From NCBI GenBank assembly GCA_007570785.1, contig ML664161.1, positions 8,750,352 through 8,814,351 on the forward strand: DNA of 64,000 nt, read 5' to 3'. Positions 46,723-59,005 of this stretch are shown piece after piece. The notes beneath the pieces were generated by a model. That model was not told the DNA's origin, made no database searches, and saw only the letters and a program-made list of their open reading frames with translations. Positions within the stretch are counted from its first letter, which is position 1. Every line of letters begins with the position of its first letter. Both the position numbers and the translations under genes were made by a program. Origin of the DNA: Antilocapra americana (taxonomy: Eukaryota; Chordata; Mammalia; Artiodactyla; Antilocapridae).

Positions 46723-49318
46723 CATTAAGATATATAAGCTTGCGATTTAAATTGTATTTAATAACAAAGGTAACAAATACTTCAAACTCCTCATTTCCTG
46801 TGTGTGTGTGTTTTTAAGTACCTGTTGCTGTTATCGTTAGGTCTCTTGTGTGTATGTGCTGGAAATACTGTGTTGCGGTGTGTTGCTGTGCATGTCTTTT
46901 CCAAGTCCTTATTCAGTGATATGTTGCTGGGTTGATCCTGGACATGGTGGGAGAATATATATACCACAGAAACTGGCAAACAGTACAATTCAGGACATCC
47001 CCCCCCCCTTTTTTTTCCTGGAGAAGCATTTGTTGTTAAATATTTACAACCACACACTCAGTGGGATGCCTAGAAACAAGGAGATTGATACTGCTTTCTT
47101 TTGTGTTATTTGTTTGGCTGTATTTAAAATATATAGTCACAGTGAGGGAAAGAAATAGCTAATAGATAAGGGAACAACAGTGAGGAAGCAGGTTGAAATA
47201 CAGAGGCATGCCTTAGCCTAGAAGCAAACATGGGACTACCTCAAAATATGTGTGTGGTAAAACTATACTGACTTATTTACTAGAATAATTTCATGCATTT
47301 TTAGAGCTCAGGGAGTTGGGTATGCTTTTGAGACAAAAACGTCTTTGAGGTGTCATTTGTTTTTTAAAAATTGAGATAAAATTAGTGTATAATATTATAT
47401 ATCTTTCAGATGTACAAACTTTCACTCATTTTTAATTACATGATGGTGGTGATATGTGTTTGTGTGTGTATTTAGTGAATAATTCAGCATTTCATAATTT
47501 ATGTCCACTGGGAGATACTTAGACATAGACCTGGCAGTCAAACAGCTAAGCTAGATTGCTCAAGGTTTTCCCTGCTCTTATCTTGATGTAAAAGTGTTAC
47601 TCGTGCCTGTGTCATGTTTTTTGAGCATCTCCCCAGAATGTGTCACTGATCTTCACTCACAAGCCCATGGCAGCTCCCGTCGATGTTTCTGTTCCCGATG
47701 CCTTGAGCACTTGCGGGACACTGAGAGCCGCACCTCTTCTGTCAGAGGGGCACGGCAGCCCTTTAGAGGAGCTGACGGAGGGCTTGCCTGAGCAGGGCTC
47801 AGGATATTATGCAGTCTTCTGCTCAACACACTGCTCCATACACTCAATACATTGCTCAGATTGAGGTCGGCCTGTAGAACCAAGCTAGGGGGCACATTTG
47901 GGGGTGGAGGGATGGGGTCTGGTGCTTGTATGTGCTCACAAACCAGTTACTAAATATTAAAATAGATGCAGGGGTTAAATCCTCCCTAAAAAGATGTTTT
48001 TCAAGCCGGATGGTTGTGTTTACTGCAGGGATTGCACATTTGTTGGAAACAGCATTAAGTACAGTGGAGATGAGTCATTTATTTCCTAGCCACTTGGCCA
48101 ATATCAAACAATTAAGAAACATTTCATGGATAGGGCCACGCAGCCAGAAATACCTACAGGCACTGACTTTATGATACACTTATTGAAAGGAGCAGGCTGA
48201 ACTGAACTTGTCCTCACTAGGGAGCATGCCATGTAAATCTGAATGATGAAAGCAGCGCATGTGCCAAGTAGATTGTTCTGGTCCATTCACTTCTACTGGG
48301 TGAGTTACTTTGTTCTCTGTACTAAAAGCTAGCTGTTAATAGTTCTGTTTAAATAGCACTTTATGGAAATTCTCATAGAATCTTCATATTTTATGTTGCC
48401 ACAAAGAGGGAAATTCAGTGCTTAATTAAACTTCAAAACAGTGCTTTTAAAAACTAGATGACCCTGAAAGGCTGACTTCAACACATCAGTTTAAGCCACT
48501 GCGGTCAGTTTCCATCCTGCCTCTGAGGTTTTACACAAAACTGGCTTCCTGTCAAGGTCCACTATTTACCTTCTTTCAAGTAGGGTTTTTTAACACTCAG
48601 ATCTAACTTTGGGGTTTAAATTTTATTATCTTTGTTATTTAATTGATATGTTTAAGAATTTTAGGCAAGTTCTCCTCCACTTCCCCCCTTACTGACTTTT
48701 ATTGACAGTAGAAATGCAAGTTTAGAGGAGATGATTATTTCCTAATTCCATAGATTCCTGTAGCATTTTCCTCCTAAGAAACTGGCCATACCTTTGTTGT
48801 CACTCTTTAGTTGAGTGCAGACTATTCAGAATTGTGGACAAGTCAGATATTTGTCATCCCCATAATCCACACAAGTGAACAAACCACAGGTACCATACAG
48901 AAGACTGGTGAGTCAGGGCAGATACCACAACGTCACCTTTGCTGTGCTGGTGGTTGGGGTTAGGAGGTAATAGGCTCCTAACAAGTGAATTGCTTACAAG
49001 TGAATTGTTTCTTACTAGGCTGTAGTTACCTCCAGTCTCCATTCCAGGATGGCTCCCATGGCTGATGGGGAGAGAGAAAGGAAGGATATGAGGACTTGTT
49101 ACCCCTCTCCTTGCTCTGAGAGCCTGGCAGGCTTGGTGAAGAATGTGAGGAAGCCAAGCCTCCAGGGCATGGAGATGGTTGGGAGTGTTACACAGAAGCC
49201 TGCTGGATATCGTTACTGCTCCTTCCACATGGTCTCCTCTGAACTCCTTAGGTAAAACAGGAGAGCTCAGGTGAAGCACATTTAGTAAATATAATTTTCA
49301 GCAAAGAGGCTCAGCTGA

Positions 49319-49337
49319 ACACACACACACACACACC
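49319..49337. repeat. (AC)n microsatellite, short
   Basis: Nine to ten AC units. Confidence 0.95.
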
Positions 49338-50260
49338 TTTCAGCTAAATGAAACATGTCCTTCCCATGGTTGACCTGTTTTTTTTTTTTTAATAGTTTTG
49401 AGTTCAAACCAAGACAATAGAATTTCATTATGCAGATCTTTGAACCACTTTTATAGCATCACTGTCTTAGTGTTGCTCTAATGTTTAAAGTCTTCTCTGT
49501 TTACTGTAAGATAAAACCTTTGTGTTTGGTTGGAAAAGAAAGGGACTCCTTGGAGGCCCTTGCGAGTGGCTGTATGAAGAGGGGCGGCTGAGACCTGTAC
49601 ACAAAGGCCTCTGTGCAGCCTCTGTGGCTCTGCAAAGGTGCTGAGCTGTTCCCAGAGGGGAGGCGTATAAAAATGCAACGCTGAAGCTCCCTTACTTCAA
49701 AATAAAGTTGCTCCTTTATTTACAAAATAAAGCGACACACCAGCAAGTACACAGACATTTCATTTGATTATATGAAGACAGGCTAAGAACATACTTTAAA
49801 AACACATGGTTCAGAAATACATACTAAAATTCTCTGAAACTGCCATTTTATGTATGATCTGGTACTCATACGTCTTATTTTTAGAAGATTCTGCTTGATT
49901 TATTTCTGTTCTGTTTTTTTTTCTCCTGTTGTAGATGTGGCACATATTACTACTGGAAGCTTGGATGTCCAACATCTCCCCTCCCCCATTCTTTTAATAA
50001 AGAACGGGGTATCTTTTAAAAACTCTCTTCATCTATTAGTATGAATAGGTAACATAATACTAGTAGAGATGGGCTTCTGGGAGGTTTAGAGGGAGGAATC
50101 ACATTCTTTTGACATTCCTGAGAGGAAAACAGCTATATTAACCATTGCGGGTGGGGAATGAGGTGGGAGGGGGCAGTCCAGGGGCATCTCCCCTGACACT
50201 CAGAATTCCAGTGTTTTACAGCTGAGCACAAACAGCTTGGCAGAGTTATGCCTGGAGTCT

Positions 50261-50278
50261 GTGTGTGTGTGTGTGTGT
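50261..50278. repeat. (GT)n microsatellite, short
   Basis: Nine GT units. It gives a His-Thr run to the minus-strand ORF that crosses it. Confidence 0.95.
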
Positions 50279-53200
50279 TACAGTTCTGATTATTAGCCAA
50301 CAGAAAACAGCTGTATACATTACTAATGGAAGTACTTTGAAATAAAAAAATCCAATAGTGGGGTTTCCCCCTATGAACACTGGATGTGTACAGTGGTTTT
50401 GCCCTGTGTCTGCCCTGTATTTCAGCACCATTGTTCAGGGATATAAATGGAAGCCAGCATTTGAGAGGTGACCTTGTGGTGAAAGTAGATACGTTTGTAG
50501 CAAAATAAGGTATGTTGTGGTTGACTAGAAGCATTTTCAGGTTTATTATTTTAAGAGTCATTACTGCCCGGCCAGTCATTCCATTCTTCCTCCTTGCCTT
50601 TTGTGAAAAGAAAACGTTGTGTGCCTGCAAACATGCCCCGTTATCAGGCTGCAGACAGCAATGGCCTGAATCATTTAGTGGCTTTAAGTGCTTTCAGTAG
50701 GTAAATGGTAGTTGAAGGGGTTTACAATTTGATAGATGTCTTCTAAAGCATTTCTGGAAATGGACATTTTGTTGCCTGTGGGAATTTCTGTAGTTTACTT
50801 TTTCTGGAGTACATTTAACCCATGACCAAAAGTTACCTGGATCTCAGTTTCTGGGTTTTTTCAAAAACAGTGATTAAGTGAGGAATGTCTAAGACTAGGA
50901 GTAGAAATATCTAGAATTACCTAGATTTCAATTTCTGGATTTTTTGTGTGTGAAAATTAATGAATACAAATTCCTAAGTTTACAAATCAGAGGGAAAATT
51001 CAAAGATCCTATCATTTTTTTGGGGGGGGGGTTCCAAAACAGTATGTTTCTTGGGGGAAGGAAAATTGCTGACTGGTCCTGGGGAAGAAATGAAGTAGAT
51101 AGAACTGGTATTGAAGAGCTCTCACTCTATGGTAACACAGCAAAAATACATTTCCAAGAACTTGCCTGGGGAATCCCCAGATTCTTTTAAACCTTTACAT
51201 GTCAGATGGCTTAATATAAATACAGGTTTAGGAATATTGGTTTGATGTTTCAGTGTGTATTTTTAATATGTACTTTTATCACCCAAGTCTTCTGTTTTCC
51301 ATTTGTTCTATCACGTCATGGTAAAGTCACAATTTAAATACAAAGAGCCTATTTCTTTTCCTTCTTTCATTTGAAAAAAAATTTTTCAATGAAAGATGAG
51401 AGCTCAGAAGTGGGTTTCTAAGGGCTTATTAATATTCTGAGTGATGTCAGTTTTACCACAGCTTTACTTGATCTTTTAATGCCTCATATCTATGTAATAT
51501 GGGCATTGAAATGATTGTGTAGTTTGTTGTGAGAAAAATCCCACTAAAGTCATTTATAGAAAACTTTTAAAGTTAAATTATTAACTTTTCCTAAAGTCTG
51601 TTAAGGGAATTTTCTTTTTCCAGTTTCTTAAGTTAGAGAAAAAGAAACTGAATTCTAACAGTGTATACTGTTAGAAATACAATACAATGAGGGAAGAATA
51701 TTATGAGAATTTGACTCTGGGCTAAATGACAAGCCAATCTGTAGAATTCCTTTTTTTTTTTTTAATTTTGCTTGACATAAGGTTATCTGTTTATTCTTAG
51801 ACCTCTTCCTTGCCCACGCTTTGTATCGCTAAATTTTTCTATAACCATTTTATAATAAAGCTTAAGGTTACCAAATATCTTAGTAGATATTTCTCTATGA
51901 AGATACAAGGGGTAAATAATTCTGATGGGTTCTTCAAATCCACTGCTTGTTGGAGGAGACGTTATGTGTGATTTTTGGGCTACTGTGTGAGTCATATTGT
52001 AGGTATCTGGAGCCTTACGATGTCCTAGGAAGAGATGGTTGTGGCAAGGAAATGGGAGTGGTGGTTGCTGCCACTGAGACTTGATGTTGATGTAGCATGG
52101 CTCAGGAATGTGTTATTTATAGGGAAGACTCCAGGTCCATCAGCAAACTGAGAATCCATTCATGGGTGCAGTAAAAGATGCCCACTGGAATGTTTCTGAG
52201 CTCTGGGAAACCTCCTCAGACTGGGGGAATTTGGATTGCTCTTGATAGGGGCCATGAAAACTGCCACTAACACACCTTGAGGTGCAGAATGACTCCCGTT
52301 TTCCCCGACCGCTGGGCAAATTCATCATTCAACTTGTTACGACCGAAGGAATGTGAGCATATTTGGGGAAGACCATTCTTGTTCCCTAGTGGGAAAATTC
52401 TAAAAGATCAAATGTTTCCAAATACTGAAGGTAGTTTTTCTTCTGCCTGCTTTGCTTTCTACTCCATGTTGGAGCTCCTATCTAGTTATATAATCTTGTG
52501 ATTTGAAACCAGTTTTTACAACGTGAAGTCCAACATATAGACTATAATTTTTAGCCTGAAAAATCATGAAAAGCATCTGTTTAAAAATCCCAAATCTGAA
52601 TGGTTGTCTCATCTGGCTTAAAATTCTTTCTAGTACTTTCAAGCCAACGGAAAGGAAAATATAAACAATTTTTTTAATTGCAACAGCTGTTCCCTGAGTA
52701 TCTTTGTGTTAATGTTTTGAATGGGCAGGTTTGAAAGATTTTTAGAATGAGCATCTGGATTAATGTAGTCCTATTCAAACTTCAGTCTGAAAAAGTGGAA
52801 TCAGTCACTTCAAAACAAACAGAAGCCTGACGCAGATTGAGAGGGTGACTGCAAAGGCCTGGTTGAAATTTCTATAAAATTGTAGTGGAGAATGAAGACA
52901 AATGGTCTTGGTTAGGCTGTGGGTGAACAGCCTCTTATTGGATTTGGTATGCTGTTTATCTAGCTGCTATGGTAAATGAGGTGAAGTCCTTTGCGTATAC
53001 AGTTAATTCCCAATTATTCATACATGCTTGGGCCAAATTGCTGATTCTCTATGGACTTTGGAAACCTTTCCTCTGCTCCCCCCTTCTCCCCCATTTGTTG
53101 TCCATCCGGTCCCATGGCCCTATTTCCTCTCTTGCCAGGCTTTCTCAGAGGGGTTCCCAGCTGCTCTCCTCATTTCTACTTTTGTTTCCTTATCGGGCCC

Positions 53201-53376
53201 CTGCTGCTTTGCTCTCTGCTGTGTTCCCTGCCAGTCCAGGTTTCTTGTCTGATTCTTCTTTTCTTAGGTATCTCAGGTTAGTGATAGAGAAACTAGTTAA
53301 GGAAACTCTGTGGAAGATGCTGTCTGCTTCTCCTTGCTTATGTGGAGTGAAGGAATGGAGATAAGCAGAGGAAGTG

Positions 53377-53557
53377 TGTTAGTCATTCAGTCGTGACTGA
53401 CTCTGTGCAACCCCAGGCTCCTCAGTCCATGGAATTTTCCAGGCAAGAATACTGAAGTGGATTGCCATTTCCTTTTCCAGGGAATCTCCTAACCCAGGGA
53501 TCGAACCCAGGTCTCCTGAATTATAGGCAGATTCTTTACCATCTGAGCCACGGGGAA
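53377..53557 (-). mobile_element. Bov-tA SINE
   Basis: Reverse: gttagtcattcagtcgtgactgac, caggcaagaatactgaagtgg, cagggatcgaacccaggtctcc, accatctgagcc. Confidence 0.93.
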
Positions 53558-53887
53558 TCTAACTAGAGAAAGGGTTTCCCCTAAAAACCTTTCCAAGCTG
53601 TTTTTTAAAATGGTTTCTTCAGGATTTTACAGTTCTGTGGGAGAGATGTTTTACCTAAATGCTTAGTCTTTTCACCCTTCTTTTTCCTTTTTTGTTCTCA
53701 GATGTCTCTTCCCATTGCAGAGCATTAGAGAAGGGCACTTTAGAGTATGTGTATCTGAGGAAAGTTTAGCTTTGGGATGGAGTTGGAGCTACAGTGGTAA
53801 GAAAGACCTTGAATGACTTCATTAATAAATAACTGATTTATTGAACACTGTGGAAGATATAGAATCAATTTGATTGAAATTGTGCCT
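53558..53887. other. Unique intronic sequence
   Basis: No element recognised between the SINE and BovB. Confidence 0.5.
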
Positions 53888-54339
53888 TTTAGTTCCGTTC
53901 AGTTGCTCAGTTATGTCTTACTCTTTGCAACCCCATGGACTGCAGCATGCCCGGCCCCCTGTCCATCACCAACTCCCAGAGTTTACTCAAAGTCATGTCC
54001 ATCGAGCCGGTAATGCCATCCAACCATCTCATCCTCTGTCATCCTCTTCTTTTGCCTTTAATCTTTCCTAGCATCAGGGTCTTTTCCAGTGAGTCAGTTC
54101 TTCACATCAGGTGGCCAAAGTACTGGAGTTTCAGCTCAACATCAGTTCATCCAATGATTATTCAGGACTGATATCCTTTAGGATGAACTGGTTTGATCTC
54201 CTTGCACTCCAAGGAACTCTCAAGTCTTCTCCAGCACCACAATTCAAAAGCATTAATTCTTCGGTGCTCAGCTTTCTTTATAGTCCAACTGTCACATCCA
54301 TACATGACTACTGGAAAAACCATAGCTTTGACTAGACAG
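53888..54339 (-). mobile_element. BovB 3' end
   Basis: Antisense: cgttcagttgctcagttatgtc, gaccccatggactgcagcatgcc-like block, aactcccagagtttactcaaag. The minus-strand reading 54162-54380 shows FPVVMYGCDSWTIKKAEHRR, the ORF2 C-terminal region. 5'-truncated. Confidence 0.94.
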
Positions 54340-54589
54340 GCTGAAATAAATTTAGGAGAGGTGTCTACACAGAAAACCATAAACTAAAACCAGTACATAA
54401 GCACATGATTAAAAATGTGACAAACTTGTGGACTGTGGCTCTCCCAGGAGGTCATTGTTTCTCTAGGTGAGGGACCAGAGTTAGTAGAGATGTAAAAATT
54501 CTGCCCTGATATTCCTTGCTTGCACTGAGGGGATGGAAATGAAAACTGTTCTGTACCAAATAATTTTATCTCTTTCTATCTGTCTATAC

Positions 54590-54707
54590 TTTTTTGGGCC
54601 AGGTACATGCAGGATCTTAGTTCCCTGACCAGGGATTGAACCCACGCCCCCTACTTTGAGAGTATGGAGTCGTAATCACTGAAAGTCTTAACCGGAGAAG
54701 TCCCTAT
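54590..54707 (-). mobile_element. CHR-2-type SINE
   Basis: Reverse short form: aggatcttagttccctgaccagggattgaacc, then aaccggagaagtcccta. Several indels. Confidence 0.82.
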
Positions 54708-55350
54708 ACAATTTTTTAAACCTATTTTTCTTTTTTGAACATTAAATATCTGCAGAGAATATAATTTTCCCTTATTAAGTGAGAGTTTAATATAGGTATC
54801 TAGGCCCTACTTGGCTGACATATTGGTTAGAGAAATAGAATTCTGTGTTCCATTCCCAAATCAACCCATGGCCAGGCAGTTGGCTGAAAAGTCCTGCATT
54901 TAGTCAATCAGACTTGAGATAGATCAGCTAAAGTGTGTGTGCACTGGGTTCATAGAGGATCCCTGTATTCTCTCACCAGCGGTTGCAGAGAAGCGTTTGG
55001 TTTCTCAGACCAATGAGATTAGTCAGCAAAGTTTAAGGAAGGGGAACCTTCAGAGGGAGAGAGAGAACAAGGGTGAAACTACAAGAAGCGAATGTAAGAG
55101 TTCCTAGAGCATGACAGTTTTCAGTGAGATTTCCACTTCAAGCATTGGTACTTTAAGAGGCTTAGCCTTGCATGGGATACCTCAACTCATTCTTTATATT
55201 CATGAGATGCCCTTTGTTAGTTATGAGAGCCAAATAAAATAATCTCCAAATTGGGTTTAAAAACATAGTTCCTGCTGTAACTGCAGATTTCATGGGGAGG
55301 ATGAAGGAGGGACCAGTGATCAGAGATGATTCTGGAGTGTACCTTCAGAG
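54708..55350. other. Unique intronic sequence
   Basis: No element recognised. Confidence 0.5.
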
Positions 55351-55545
55351 CAGTGGTCCCCAACCTATTTGGCTCCAGGGACCAGTTTCACGGAAGACAG
55401 ATTTTCTGCGGATGGGTGCAGGGAGGATGTTTCAGGCTGATTCAAGTGCATTATGTTGATTGTGCACTTTGTTTCTGTTGTTGGTGCCTCAGCTCCACGT
55501 CAGATCATCAGGCGTTGGATCCCAACAGTTGGGATGACCCCAGTA
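55351..55545 (+). mobile_element. Tigger-like (pogo superfamily) non-autonomous fragment
   Basis: Starts with the characteristic cagtggtccccaacctatttggctccagggaccagtttc and continues with gattcaagtgcattatg. It jumps to cagatcatcaggcgttggatcc, so the middle is deleted and the right end missing. Confidence 0.75.
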
Positions 55546-55709
55546 AAGGCCCCTGACTTAGTTCTTTCCCAGGATGATAATGGTCAGTGAGATGATGTGA
55601 GACTGCTCTATGGCTGCAGAGTGCTGTGGGAACCCTAAGTTCATCTGAAACTGTGGCTTGGTGTTGAAGTGAGGCTGATACAACTTTTCTAAATTACCTG
55701 TATGCAGGT

Positions 55710-55932
55710 GTGCGTACGTGCTAGGTCACTTCAGTTACATCTGACTCTTTGCAACCCCCGCGGACTGTAGCCCACCAGGCGCCTCTGTCTCTGGGATTCT
55801 CCAGGCAAGAATACTGGAGTGGATTGCCACGCTCTCCTCCAGGGGAATCTTCTCAACCCAGGGGTTGAACCTGTGTCTCTTACGTCTGTTGCATTGGCAG
55901 GTGGGTTCTTTACCACTAGCACCACCTGTGCC
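55710..55932 (-). mobile_element. Bov-tA SINE
   Basis: Reverse: ctaggtcacttcagttacatctgac, ccaccaggcgcctctgtctctggg, ttgcattggcaggtgggttctttaccactagcaccacctg. Confidence 0.93.
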
Positions 55933-55934
55933 TG

Positions 55935-56060
55935 TTAAATATTCAGATTCCTGTGCCTAATCCTAGGCCTTCTGAATCAGATTTTTTGAGAGCAAGGATC
56001 TGAGAATCTGCATTTTAACAGCCTCCTTGGGCATTTCTTTGCACTTTACACTAGAGGTAC
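55935..56060 (+). repeat. MER5/MER20-like hAT MITE remnant
   Basis: attcagattcctgtgcctaatcctaggccttctgaatcag, then ctgagaatctgcattttaacagcctcc, is hAT-Charlie MITE sequence. Incomplete. Confidence 0.65.
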
Positions 56061-56244
56061 TTACACAAGAGGATGGAGCCTTTTGAAGTTGGAAGTTGCC
56101 AGTTGTGAAACTTTGCTTTTGGGTAGCAGGGAAGTGTTAATGTGTTCAGTCAGGGCTGACAACAATGTTACAAGGTGAAGGGGTTCCCAAACATCTCTAT
56201 GGTCTTGGAAATAAAAGTGTAAGACTTAGGTCTTGAAAGTTTAT

Positions 56245-56334
56245 TATTTGCTACATTTAATTGATACAATTCTCCCAATAGCCCTGAAGAAGGTATAATT
56301 GTCATCACCCCTGCTTTTTACCCAGGGGCAAATT
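56245..56334 (-). repeat. MIR SINE, left half (split by LTR)
   Basis: ttgatacaattctcccaatagccctg, then tcatcacccctgctttttacccagg: reverse MIR. It resumes at 56971 after the LTR. Confidence 0.65.
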
Positions 56335-56964
56335 TGCCAGGGTCCAGCCTCGGTGGGTCCGGGGGTCTTGAGGGATGAGTGGCGTCCGCGGAAGAGCTGA
56401 GCTGAGTTGATGTGTGGTGATGGAGCAGTCTCTCTCTTTATTGTTGTTGGTTTACAGTTTTTATACCCAAGAAACACACTCATTGCATCACATGTTATTC
56501 TATACAATCTTGTTTTCTGCCTATCATCAACAACTTTAACCTTAAGCTCATTTTCCTTGCAAAAGTTCGATTTCTGCATAATTAGATTTAACATTAGTAT
56601 GTTTACCATTTGATTGTCTCCAGCATACTTTGGATAAGTACATCAATCTAAGTAGAAAGAAACTCCCCAGTAAAGAGTAGGAGGTGTAGTAATCTATTTA
56701 AATGTCCCTTATTCCTCCTTTGTCCCCAGGGAAGGGAATCTGCCTTCCCCAATCCCCTGGGGGAAATAAGGTGTGAGGGAATTATCTCAGGATGAATTAT
56801 TTCTAACTGGGACTGACCTACTGAGATGAGCTAATGTTCAGAGCATAAACAGAACTTCCCAAGAAAAATACCAGGAGGGGCCTTGCCTTGGGATGCCCCA
56901 AGGAAAATCCGTTTTGCAGTTTCCTTCTCACCCAAATGAGGGGTCATCCTGACGGCTCCCGGCA
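56335..56964 (-). mobile_element. Solo LTR of an endogenous retrovirus (class II/ERVK-like)
   Basis: 630 bp with short inverted termini: tgccaggg at one end and ctcccggca at the other. The 6-bp direct repeat caaatt flanks it at 56329-56334 and 56965-56970, the duplication length typical of class II (ERVK-type) elements. Read on the minus strand it has a TATA-like tataaaaa (56458-56465) followed by aataaa (56437-56442), then a CpG-bearing end. This order sets the orientation. No internal retroviral genes and no second LTR are present, so it looks like the product of LTR-LTR recombination. The ORFs inside (121 codons minus, 68 codons plus) are not viral genes. I do not name the exact bovine LTR family. 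Confidence 0.85.
56437..56465 (-). promoter_or_regulatory. TATA-like box and poly(A) signal of the solo LTR
   Basis: On the minus strand, tataaaaa (56465 to 56458) is followed 15 nt later by aataaa (56442 to 56437). Such close spacing implies a short R region. Any activity would run antisense to FNDC3B. Confidence 0.55.
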
Positions 56965-56970
56965 CAAATT

Positions 56971-57070
56971 GAGGATCAGAAAGAGTTCACCAAGGAGCTG
57001 GACTTGAACTCTGATCTGTCTGAGCCTGAAGCTGAGCTTCTCAGCCTCTGTCCATTCTGGATTGCCAAGT
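56971..57070 (-). repeat. MIR SINE, right half
   Basis: gaggatcagaaagagttcaccaaggagctggacttgaactctgatctg continues the reverse MIR from 56334 (gaggaaactgaggc... type core). Confidence 0.65.
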
Positions 57071-58639
57071 GCAGATGGTCTCAGCCAGTAGGGCGAGTAG
57101 GGGAAGGCAGAGACCAAGACATCACTGCAGCAGTGGTATGGTCTGGTCTGGTCTGGACTGGTAGGGTCAGGATGCTGACCAGTCGAAGTCAGACAGACTC
57201 AAACCCAGTAGGCATGATACACTGCTGTGTGAATTCAAGGCCTCAGAGAGACATTTGTAGGAAGCTAGCTACTTTGTTACCAGAAAGCTCTAAAGCAAGG
57301 TGGAAGAATCACTAGTTCTACTTAAAACTGCTCGTGAACTTTTTATAAGACTTTGCAGATCAGTACTCAAATGCTTTTTTTCTTGACAGATGGTAAGATA
57401 CAGACTGGTAAGAATTAAGGGGCCAGTGTAAAGTTTTGCAGGGGATCAAGGCTATAGTTGCAGGAACAATAGGGGGAAAAGGGAGGGGGTAGAAAGCATG
57501 GAAAGCTCCATGCCTGGAGACCTAGAGCGAGCCAGATGTTCCTGTAATCCCACATTCTTGTCATTTTATTATGCCTCAGAACCAGAGATAACTGGAGAGA
57601 GTGATGGTAGGAGGGATAACAATGTGAGCTACAATAGAAGTTCACAGATAAGGACAGTTGGAAGAAGCTTAGGGTAACTTGGGGGTAAAAAGCCCATGCC
57701 ACCTTCTGAGAGCCTCAGTCTTTTACTTCCACATTGCCCGTTGAGCTCAGCTCCCTTGCACACCCAATGGGTAAGCTCTAGTATTTCTAATATTCATATT
57801 TCTGCCTTGTGATTAAATATGATTACCCATAGACATTAGCATTTGACCAGAAAATTGCTTTGTCTTTGAAATGTATGGGTTTGGAAAGGTTTACTGTATA
57901 CTTGCTGTTTGTTGTAGGGCCAGTAGAACATGGAGTCTCATAAAAATAACAACTGTAATCAAGAGAAATAGAGGATATAAGTTGCAAAAAATATTTTGAG
58001 GCAATTAAAACATTCATTTTATAGATACAGGGGAGATGATATGAACTGGGACACCCGGGTCTTTGTGCCACATCCCTCCCTGCCAACATCTCTTGGGCCT
58101 TAGTTTCCCCACCTGTCTGATGAAAGGCGTTACATTCCGCAGCCATCCACCATAGTTTGAGGTGGCCCTGGCTATCCCCATTCTGACTTGGTAACTCACA
58201 GAAACATTTCTCTTCTTCCTCTTCTCTTCGCATTAGCATGTTTTCATTGCGCAATTCCTAGTTCTTAGTGGGGCCACAGGCAAAGCTAGCACGTCTTCCT
58301 CTGAAGCACACAGAAGTGGGTATGGACAGGCATGGCCTCCCTTGGCTCCAGCTGTGCCCATGTTGTCCATTCAGCTGGACGGTGCTTCTCCAGTGTGGAC
58401 TGGGGCTCTCCAGGGTGTTACATGGAAGTGCAGACTGCTGGACCTCTTGCAGATCTGTTGAGCAGGAATTTCTGGAAGTAAATCTCTGGAGTCTATACTT
58501 TAACAAGCCTCCAAAGTGATCTTTGTGCTCACGATGAGAAAAGAGCCTGAATGATTTAGCTCCAAGTATATACTGTGGTCTTTAGGTTTAACCCTGGTTC
58601 TCTAAGGCAGGCACCATGTTGTATGTGTATCAGTATATG
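57071..58639. other. Unique intronic sequence
   Basis: Contains a (TCTGG)n-like patch at 57138-57160. Otherwise no element. ORFs of 95, 103 and 143 codons are unrecognisable. Confidence 0.5.
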
Positions 58640-58866
58640 CATACGTGCTAAGGTCATGTCAGTTGTGTCTGACTATCTTTGCAAACCTATGGACTGTAGC
58701 CCACCAGGCTCCTCTGTCCATGGGATTCTCCAGGCAAGAATACTGGAATGGGTTGCCATTTCCTTCTCCAGGGGATCTTCCTGGTCCAGGGATGGAACCT
58801 GCATTTTTTCTATCTCCTCCACTGGCAGGCAGGTTCTTTACTACTAGTGCAACCTAGGAAGCCCCC
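58640..58866 (-). mobile_element. Bov-tA SINE
   Basis: Reverse: gctaaggtcatgtcagttgtgtctgac, ccaccaggctcctctgtccatggg, ggcaggcaggttctttactactag, ending in ctaggaagcccc. Confidence 0.93.
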
Positions 58867-58911
58867 TATCAATATGTGTGTATACAAATAAAACTTTTCA
58901 GAACAAGTTGT

Positions 58912-59005
58912 AATCATTTGGTTTGTTCATTCATGCAACAAAATTTTGCATGCTTACTGTATATAAAGCCCTTTGTTAGCTGCTGTGGGAGTGGAGGCAG
59001 AACAG
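58912..59005 (-). repeat. L2 3' end remnant
   Basis: gtttgttcattcatgcaacaaaattttgc, ttactgtatataaagccctttgttagctgctgtggg: the reverse of an L2 tail. Confidence 0.55.

Larger units (their letters stand above)
46723..53376. other. Mostly unique intronic sequence
   Basis: About 6.6 kb almost free of young transposons. It holds a C/T run at 46999-47016, an old L1-like scrap at 47355-47440, (AC)n at 49319-49337, (GT)n at 50261-50278 and a G-run at 51021-51030. CpG-bearing patches lie at about 47675-47780 and 52285-52350. ORFs of 141 codons (48854-49279, -), 165 codons (50133-50630, -) and 131 codons (52969-53364, +) have no recognisable domain. Confidence 0.5.

Noticed and set aside
50133..50630. 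165-codon minus-strand ORF
   Set aside because: It passes through a GT microsatellite (His-Thr run) and shows no known domain. Probably chance in a GC-richer patch.
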